Under the pieces are notes generated by a model, which saw only the letters and a program-made list of their open reading frames with translations, did not search any database and was not told where the DNA came from. A program made the translations under genes and the position numbers. A DNA stretch of 12,488 nucleotides. It comes from Cylindrodendrum hubeiense (taxonomy: Eukaryota; Ascomycota; Sordariomycetes; Hypocreales; Nectriaceae). The stretch covers positions 1 through 12,488 of the forward strand of contig JAANBB010000737.1 of the NCBI GenBank assembly GCA_014621425.1, written 5' to 3'. Positions 7,401 through 12,488 of this stretch are shown in pieces (positions within the stretch are counted from its first letter, which is position 1; each line of letters begins with the position of its first letter).

Positions 7401-7661
7401 ATGCAACCGCTTCTTGACGCGAACTATCTAGGCCAGCAATGGCTCCAACACCATCCGTCGCAGTCGCAGGGACAGGTTCATGGGATGGATGCCATGATAT
7501 ACCAGGAATTTGACCGCCATTCGGCCCCGAACACTCAACGCGGCCACTCGCGCCATAGAAGGGCTGCCTCTCATGGGGCTGTGCCCGCCCAAAACCCGCC
7601 ATTCCGCGTCCTCCATAGCTACAACTCCCCAGCATACAAGGGCGTACCCATCTGGGGTTGA
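4415..7661 (+). CDS. Large disordered Ser/Pro/Arg-rich fungal protein (1064 aa, two exons)
   Basis: Exon 1 (4415-4836) and exon 2 (4889-7661) join in phase to 1064 residues. The start is the first in-frame ATG and gives MGNTPSSE, a plausible N-myristoylation signal (Gly2, Ser6). Landmarks: QKLSKP (15-20) and RFSNSYLVGS (41-50); AYEAQRLL (157-164), possibly a short helix; two DSGxxS motifs, DSGFIS (422-427) and DSGYSS (442-447), followed by three LRS repeats; a basic patch KPKTPRRGSFRARAK (695-709); RGQA repeats (831-856); GVPVFYGHP with a more ordered-looking stretch (about 891-925); a His/Gln-rich part (about 950-1010); and a tail ending YNSPAYKGVPIWG. No catalytic domain, signal peptide or membrane segment is visible. 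I vaguely recall uncharacterised fungal proteins with similar MGNTPS starts, unchecked. Function is unknown; a membrane-tethered phosphorylated scaffold is only a guess. The leader contains a uORF. Confidence 0.92.
4837..4888 (+). other. Intron of the large gene (52 nt)
   Basis: The donor is GTTGGT (4837-4842), the branch site GCTGAC (4871-4876), and the acceptor CTGCGCAG ends at 4888. Exon 1 ends with AG and exon 2 starts with T, making Ser141 and the continuous reading HAESLQTAGH. Without splicing, exon 1 runs into a stop at 4862-4864. The donor is non-standard at positions 3 and 4; the better-looking GTGAGC at 4850 leaves the wrong phase, and GTGAAA at 4861 would leave only 28 nt. Confidence 0.85.
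6957..7034 (+). repeat. In-frame RGQA repeat within the large protein
   Basis: Four RGQA units begin at residues 831, 837, 843 and 851, with spacers QP, QP and PTQA. The DNA repeats as 18-mers of the CTCGCGGACARGC type with some third-position changes, so the array arose by in-frame duplication and has since drifted. The repeat number probably varies between strains. Confidence 0.8.
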
Positions 7662-8741
7662 TTTCTTTGCACCACGGTCTTTGTTTTGCCATGATTTTCT
7701 TGCTCGAGATACCATAAGGGAACCAATGGGGTTTGAGGCGTTTACACGGGCATTGTTTTTCACTTGCAAACTGGCACAGTTCGCTTGTAGGTTGCTTCCA
7801 ACGAACATACTGAACATCTTCACCGTCATTACTAGCCTCGCTAGCCTTCAGATGTCACATATCAGGCAACGGTCGAGAAGACCATGTACGTTCACTTTTC
7901 GTGCTGGGATATCGGCTACTTTGTATTACGGATCTGGAATTCAGGCTCGGAGATTGGGAACGGCTGGTTAGGTCAGATACCCAAGATTGTGGAAAGAGGA
8001 TACCAACCAGACAAAAAGCTACGTACTTGCTCTAGGATAGAATTGAGGTTACGATTCTGATCAACCACAGTGTTATTGAGTCATGATTATGCAACTTGGT
8101 GCTTGTTTAGGGAGATGATATTACACCAATTCGCCTAGGGAGATTTGCCATCTGCCCGGTTGATGATCAAGGTGACGAATCTGGCCCGGGGAGAAGACGC
8201 GAATCGAAGCCCCTGTAATAACTCCTGCGCAGAGGCTGCGAAGCGAAGGTCACTCGATGTCGGCATATCCCTTTCCCAGGAGCCCAGTCCCGGGTCTCCA
8301 ATGGCTTGTTCCTTATTGCTCAGGCAGACCTGTTTAGTGGAAACGGGTCCGGAGACATGACAGCTCAGCGGAGGCGTCAAGATCCAAGTGGAATCCATGG
8401 TACGACCCAAAGACTCCCTTGGCCCTGTTGAAACTGATCCCGTCGGCGATTTTTATTTATTTCAGTGGCTCCTGATGGATCACCGACTGGGGACGAACAA
8501 AGATGTGGCATTGGTCCGCTCATTCCGATTGAGATGCTTCTTCTCCACCTAATATGGGGTTGCGAGTCGTCATCCCTAGCGTCTTGTTGGAATGACTACC
8601 ACCGAGGACGCGTACTCTGGGGCAAGGGCCTAGAGCTAGGAGTTCGTCCGGGCTGATGATTTGATCTCAGGCGCAAGGGTGCTACGGAAGGTCGGTGACC
8701 TTGCGGATGTCGGGGTTCACGAGAGAAGCTGCATTTGGTAT

Positions 8742-8762
8742 GTGTGCGTGTGCGTGTGCGTG
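8742..8762. repeat. GTGTGC microsatellite (3.5 copies)
   Basis: Three perfect GTGTGC hexamers followed by GTG, in non-coding sequence. The alternating purine-pyrimidine pattern could adopt Z-DNA, but the tract is short. Confidence 0.75.
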
Positions 8763-10387
8763 AACTAGCTCTGGTGATTTTCAGCTGCATGTATGTCGCT
8801 GTTGGATGCTTCAGTTGCCGCTGGTCGTGATGTAAGTGCGTACGTATGCTGGCATGCAGAAAGTGGTGCGACCCACATCGAGGAACGTGAACATGATCAA
8901 ATCGTACAGGCAGTGATTTTGTTTACCGGGATAGGGCAGGGTAAATGGAATATCAATTTTTATTATTTCGATACATATATTGACACGGGGGAGGCTCATT
9001 GAGTAGGTGACGTATTTTTGTGTTTACATGAGGAGGATGCGGAGTTGGTACGGGTCAATGTCGCGGCGTTGGGCCACGGACAGGGCGGGCGGTTTCGTGA
9101 GTAACTTGTGTGGGCAAATTGCGAGAGCAGATGCACTTTGTATGCAACTCGATACGACGGGGCTACAGGTTAACGACAGGTTACGAACGAGAGGCCCCGA
9201 GACCACGGCCGGGAACTGAGCATGGAGGGCTGGACGGGGTGACGTCGGCGATTGCGATGGCGATGGCGACGTGATGGCGATTGGTGTCCAGGTTAGGGAC
9301 AACACAGCCCCCTTCGCAGATCGGCCGGAGTGTCGTGACACTGAACTGTTACGTGACATGGGGAGCAGCAAAGGGAACCGCAGCACCAATGGGACGTGGA
9401 AACACGGCATGGCTGCATGCATCTCTGACAAGCCGGTGGTGAATTCCGCTGCGGCAGCCGAGGTTGGCGATAGATCAGGATAATACTGCAGACATCGAGT
9501 TGGGCCGTCCGCCACATATGCAGGGAGAAGACAGCTAAGGTAGGTACCAGCAGAGGCAGTGAGATTCTGCCTCGCATACGGAGTACTTTGCCGGCTCATG
9601 CGCTACTGTGCAGTGTATGGTAATATGTTGGACAGCAGGCGAGCTGGGCGAGAAGAAAACAAGCTTCTTTTGGTGAGATGCACGCCCACCAAGGATAAAG
9701 GATGGACACACACAGGCTAGGGTTAACCTTGATTTGAAGGCTGGAGCGGCTGCAGTCGATGACAGGCGGCGCATGGGTGTGGTGGTGGTGGGCGTGGAGC
9801 TGACCCTCCCCGTACCCGGCGGGATGGACGATGATGGGACAGGAAAGCTGGCGTGGTGCGGCCGTGACTCTGTCATTCAGTCACGCTCTCTGTCTGTCTG
9901 GTCACTCTGGCAGGCTCAAGATCACCGCAAGCGTGGTGGTCTGTGGGTGGAGTTTTGGATTGTTTCTATTTTAAGGCGCATCCTGACCCCCGACACCCCG
10001 GCGCCTTGGCACTGGAACCCTGACACGCCGCCGCCCTGGAACCGGCCCCGTTGGGAGATTATTCCCCGTGACTCCCGAATGAGTAGTGTTCCTGGGCCTA
10101 GTCCTTGGTCAGGGCCTCATTGCCTTGGTCAAGGACTCAAGATGGACCCTCGATGGCCGGGCGATGGAGCACCATGGAGCAGATGGCTTGTCCCGCTGAC
10201 GTCGTTGTCTGCCTCGCTCCGGGAGCGAGCCAGAGTGGGAGTCGGAGCGGGAGGAGGCAGCCCTCTCATGGATGTCCATCATTGTCCCGTTGCTGACGAC
10301 GCACCGACTCCAACTCAACTCAACTCTCCGATGCACAGCCTAGCTGGCACCAGGGATCTTGTCTCCTCCTTTCCCCTCCCCTCGAGG

Positions 10388-10447
10388 TACAGGACAGTGC
10401 TGTACAGGACAGTGCCGTACAGGACAGTGCCGCACACAACAGTGTGG
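10388..10447. repeat. 15-bp tandem repeat TACAGGACAGTGCYG, four copies
   Basis: Copies occupy 10388-10402, 10403-10417, 10418-10432 and 10433-10447. The first three differ at one base; the fourth (CACACAACAGTGTGG) is diverged. The unit length is a multiple of three, so open frames on both strands run through it and give artificial repeated peptides; this is not evidence of coding. Confidence 0.8.
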
Positions 10448-11148
10448 ATTCCTCTCTATGCAGAAACGCACAAAAAGAAACCCCAGACCAGGCTGCGAGG
10501 CATTGTCGACGCCAGTCCGCGGAATCCGTAAGCATCAGGGCGAGCATGAAGAAAACTCAGCCGTGTATCCGCCCGCCTCCGGTCTCCGTAGAGGGAATTC
10601 TCAGCTCGACGCCACCGGCCGCCACGAGTCCACTGCGCTGCAGAAGGGGCATGCACAATTCAGGGACGACTTGCTGACACTGTACTCTGTACTGTATGCA
10701 CGATATATTTATCATACGGAATGCCAAGTCTGATGCCACAGCATGCAGGCCGACTGGAGAGGCTGGAGAATAACATTCATTGCTGCTCAACCCGTTGCAT
10801 GTACTGTCTGGTGTGCGCTGTCCCTGCGGCGCAACGACTGGCCGTCATCGGTCCCAGCTCACCCAGCTTGCCCAGCGGGCCCAGGCAGCCCGCGGCCAGG
10901 CTACGGAGCCACCGTGGGCTGCTAGTCCAGGGCTCTTCCCGGGGCGGTCGGAGCCTGAAAGCCCCCGCCTGGCCAATCGGTGGCGGTGCGCGTGGACGGC
11001 CGCGGGCTGGAGTTGGAAGTGGCCGGGGCCGGTTGGCGCCCCAGGTGTTTGTGTCTCCAGGGCGTCTTGGGCAGCCTGGGCCGGCGGTTTTGGTTTTTGG
11101 GGAGGCGTTTTGGGGTCCCCTTAGGCGGGCTCCGTTGTTGGGGCCCAG

Positions 11149-11178
11149 TTTGGCCCCGTCTGGCCCCGTTTGGCCCAG
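11149..11178. repeat. 10-bp tandem repeat TYTGGCCCCG, three copies
   Basis: The decamers TTTGGCCCCG, TCTGGCCCCG and TTTGGCCCAG are adjacent, at the right edge of a GC-rich block. No function is apparent. Confidence 0.7.
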
Positions 11179-11296
11179 AACTCGGCCTGGAAGCGCAAGG
11201 GAGCACCACCGACCCAGGTACCTCTACAGCGCATCGTGTGCATCGCAGTCAGCACAAACAAGCACAACACGACAAACACGCAACCAACCTCGCATG

Positions 11297-12131
11297 TCGG
11301 GGTAACACTCTCGCACTCAGCCAGGGACCGTGCATTAACGGGCATTGCATTGCATCCCATTTCTCTCTCCTCCTCGTCCCCATCGGGTAAGGATAAGGGA
11401 ACCAAGGCACCCCCATCGGGTCACAGACTCGCTGTGGCACCGCCCATTGGCCTCGCAGTCGCCTGCGACGGGTCTCCGCAGTGGGAATACGAGACGTTCG
11501 CTCACTCCCCATTCACGCCAGCCACAGCCCACACCATCCCCATTCTCCGTCCATCTCCGTCCATCTCCTACCCATCTCCTACCCACCTCTTTATCCACCT
11601 CTTTATCCACCCTCAAATCCATTCCCTTCCATTCCTTTGTTTGCACTGCATCGCGCATCTGCACCCTCCCACACACCCGCACCCTTGCTCCCCTCTTAAA
11701 TAGTCTCTCGCTTTTTATCCTGGACCTGCCCTCTCGTGACTTGTCTAGTTACTCTATTTACTCTCGTTGTCTCTCTCCTTTCTTCCTGTCCATTTACCAT
11801 CCTCTGTATTAATCCGGCTCCTCGTTTGCCATCCTTTCGTTTCTTGACGCTATCGACCGTCATCCATCGCGACCTCCTCTCGTCTCGATTCCGCTCGCTT
11901 ACTCGATCACTCGACACCCCATCACATCACCGACGACTTCATCACCGCTCGCTCTCCCACCTCGAGTGGCGAACCCAGGCTTGAGAGTGTCTCACGTCTT
12001 GATAAGCAGCCTCCCCGGCGCCTTTCCTGCGTTTGGCTCGTCGACCTCGCTCCGGCCCATCGCCTGAGGTACCAACGACCTCGACAGGCCGTCGTTTCTC
12101 CTACATCTTTCTTTCTTCGAAACTCACCAAC
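11297..12131 (+). promoter_or_regulatory. ATG-free promoter and long 5' leader of the secreted-protein gene
   Basis: There is no ATG on the plus strand from 11297 to the start codon at 12132. The left half has an inverted CCAAT box (ATTGG, 11446-11450) and an 11-bp direct repeat CCCCATCGGGT at 11378-11388 and 11411-11421, the first overlapping a donor-like GTAAGG. A TATA-like TTAAATA lies at 11696-11702, followed by a pyrimidine-rich tract (about 11703-11900). This suggests transcription starting near 11730 or further upstream, with a leader of roughly 400 nt or more. The start codon context CACCAACATG is good. A leader intron is possible but no donor-acceptor pair stands out. Confidence 0.5.
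11547..11612. repeat. Three successive tandem duplications of 10, 11 and 12 bp
   Basis: CCGTCCATCT is doubled at 11547-11566, then CCTACCCAYCT at 11567-11588, then CTTTATCCACCY at 11589-11612. The three doublets touch end to end and are all pyrimidine-rich. They lie within the ATG-free upstream region of the gene at 12132. Confidence 0.75.
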
Positions 12132-12488
12132 ATGTACGCCACACGCCTTTTCAACCTACTTCTGGTAGCCCTCTCCGTCATCTGCGTCGCCCAGGCGTCC
12201 CTGATAGACTTCTCCGCTCCCCGACAAATCGTTCGCCGACAAAGTCCCGCCAGCAGTGACGATGCCACGACCGACGCCGCCTCAGCCGTCTCCGAAGCCT
12301 CCGCTACCCAGGATGCACCTGCTAGTGCCACAGATTCTGTCGTCGAGGTCACCTCAGAAGCAGTGGTAAGCGTAACGTCTGAGGCCGCCGCGACTGTTTC
12401 GGAGGTCAAGACTACCGCGAAGGAATCCGCTGCCGAGACGACTGCCGCCGCGCGCACCACTTCATCCAACCAGCCGAGCCAGTCCAGC
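12132..12488 (+). CDS. Secreted or surface Ala/Ser/Thr-rich protein, partial (3' end beyond window)
   Basis: The frame is open from ATG 12132 to the window end (119 codons, no stop). Residues 1-22 form a typical signal peptide: R5, then the hydrophobic core LLLVALSVICVA and a cleavage site after AQA. Residues 33-37 read IVRRQ, a Kex2-type dibasic site, so about 14 residues (23-36) would be removed as a short propeptide. From residue 38 on the chain is rich in Ala, Ser, Thr, Val and Glu (VTSEAVVSVTSEAAATVSE), consistent with an O-glycosylated stalk as in fungal wall proteins, GPI-anchored proteins or stress-sensor ectodomains. No cysteine-rich or catalytic domain appears before the window ends, so the class cannot be fixed. 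A GTAAGC at 12368 resembles a donor, but the repeat pattern continues through it, so no intron is called. Confidence 0.85.
   Translation, partial: MYATRLFNLLLVALSVICVAQASLIDFSAPRQIVRRQSPASSDDATTDAASAVSEASATQDAPASATDSVVEVTSEAVVSVTSEAAATVSEVKTTAKESAAETTAAARTTSSNQPSQSS

Larger units (their letters stand above)
7662..11293. other. Long intergenic stretch without a supportable gene
   Basis: About 3.6 kb. The first few hundred bases must contain the 3' end of the large transcript, but no AATAAA is present. Open frames at 9024-9599 (minus), 9734-10531 (plus) and 10721-11305 (plus) have no recognisable content, overlap other frames, and lie in repeat- or GC-rich sequence. Other structure seen: TGACGTCG, which is CRE/ATF-like, at 9240-9247 and 10197-10204; an inverted repeat GTCCTTG/CAAGGAC at 10101-10107 and 10130-10136; TACGGAGTACT at 9577-9587; and a very GC-rich block at about 10830-11220. 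Non-coding RNA cannot be excluded by eye. Confidence 0.5.

Noticed and set aside
7510..7971. Plus-strand open frame overlapping the end of the large gene
   Set aside because: The first half is an out-of-frame shadow of the large gene and the rest is its 3' flank; no independent start signal or domain.
9024..9599. Minus-strand open frame of 191 codons starting with ATG
   Set aside because: Ser/Pro-rich composition follows from the base composition, there is no domain or signal, and it runs through the GCGATG-repeat tract at 9250-9283. A real orphan gene cannot be fully excluded.
9718..9726. TAGGGTTAA, telomere-like
   Set aside because: Single copy only; telomeric tracts need repeated TTAGGG.
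9734..10531. Plus-strand open frame of 265 codons
   Set aside because: It begins at TTG, includes the 15-bp minisatellite that yields artificial repeats, and overlaps several other frames; no family resemblance.
10721..11305. Plus-strand open frame of 194 codons and overlapping frames on both strands
   Set aside because: The block is very GC-rich, so stops are rare in all frames; nothing supports any single one.
1..12488. Possible novel defence, mobile or biosynthetic system across the window
   Set aside because: The supported genes are far apart, unrelated in type and not arranged as a cluster; no transposase, terminal repeats, NRPS/PKS, STAND/NLR or nuclease motifs were seen.

Overview
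The window looks like nuclear DNA of a filamentous ascomycete (Pezizomycotina, probably a Sordariomycete). The evidence is short GT-AG introns with CTGAC branch sites, a 17-nt intron in the anticodon loop of a tRNA gene, long pyrimidine-rich leaders before two genes, a Kex2-type processing site in a secreted protein, and genes spread far apart. No prokaryotic operon, CRISPR array, transposase or biosynthetic cluster is visible. The class-level placement is inference.

Left part (1-1700). A small two-exon gene at 298-778 (+) encodes a 90-residue single-domain cupin; its first exon is recognisable only when spliced. Two CCAAT motifs and a tandem GCGGGGACA pair lie upstream. At 1127-1215 (-) is a tRNA-Ala(AGC) gene with an intron and downstream Pol III T-tracts. 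Behind it, 1343-1689 (-) holds a coding-looking fragment with a good splice donor but no start: an orphan exon or a gene relic.

Middle part (1700-7661). About 2.2 kb without a convincing gene carries several short tandem repeats. It leads into a C/T-rich promoter-leader with serial small duplications and a seven-codon uORF at 4279-4302. The main gene follows at 4415-7661 (+): two exons and a predicted 1064-residue, Ser/Pro/Arg-rich, largely disordered protein with an N-myristoylation-like start, two DSGxxS motifs, an RGQA repeat and a distinctive C-terminal tail. No enzymatic domain is visible.

Right part (7662-12488). About 3.6 kb without a supportable gene, containing microsatellite and minisatellite tracts, is followed by an 835-nt stretch with no ATG on the plus strand. 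That stretch is promoter plus leader of a gene starting at 12132. Its product begins with a signal peptide and a Kex2 site and then becomes Ala/Ser/Thr-rich, as in fungal surface proteins; the gene runs off the window.

The genes show no common pathway. I did not find a clear new multi-gene system. The best leads are the uncharacterised 1064-residue protein with its uORF, the degenerate metal site of the small cupin, and the orphan exon near the tRNA.
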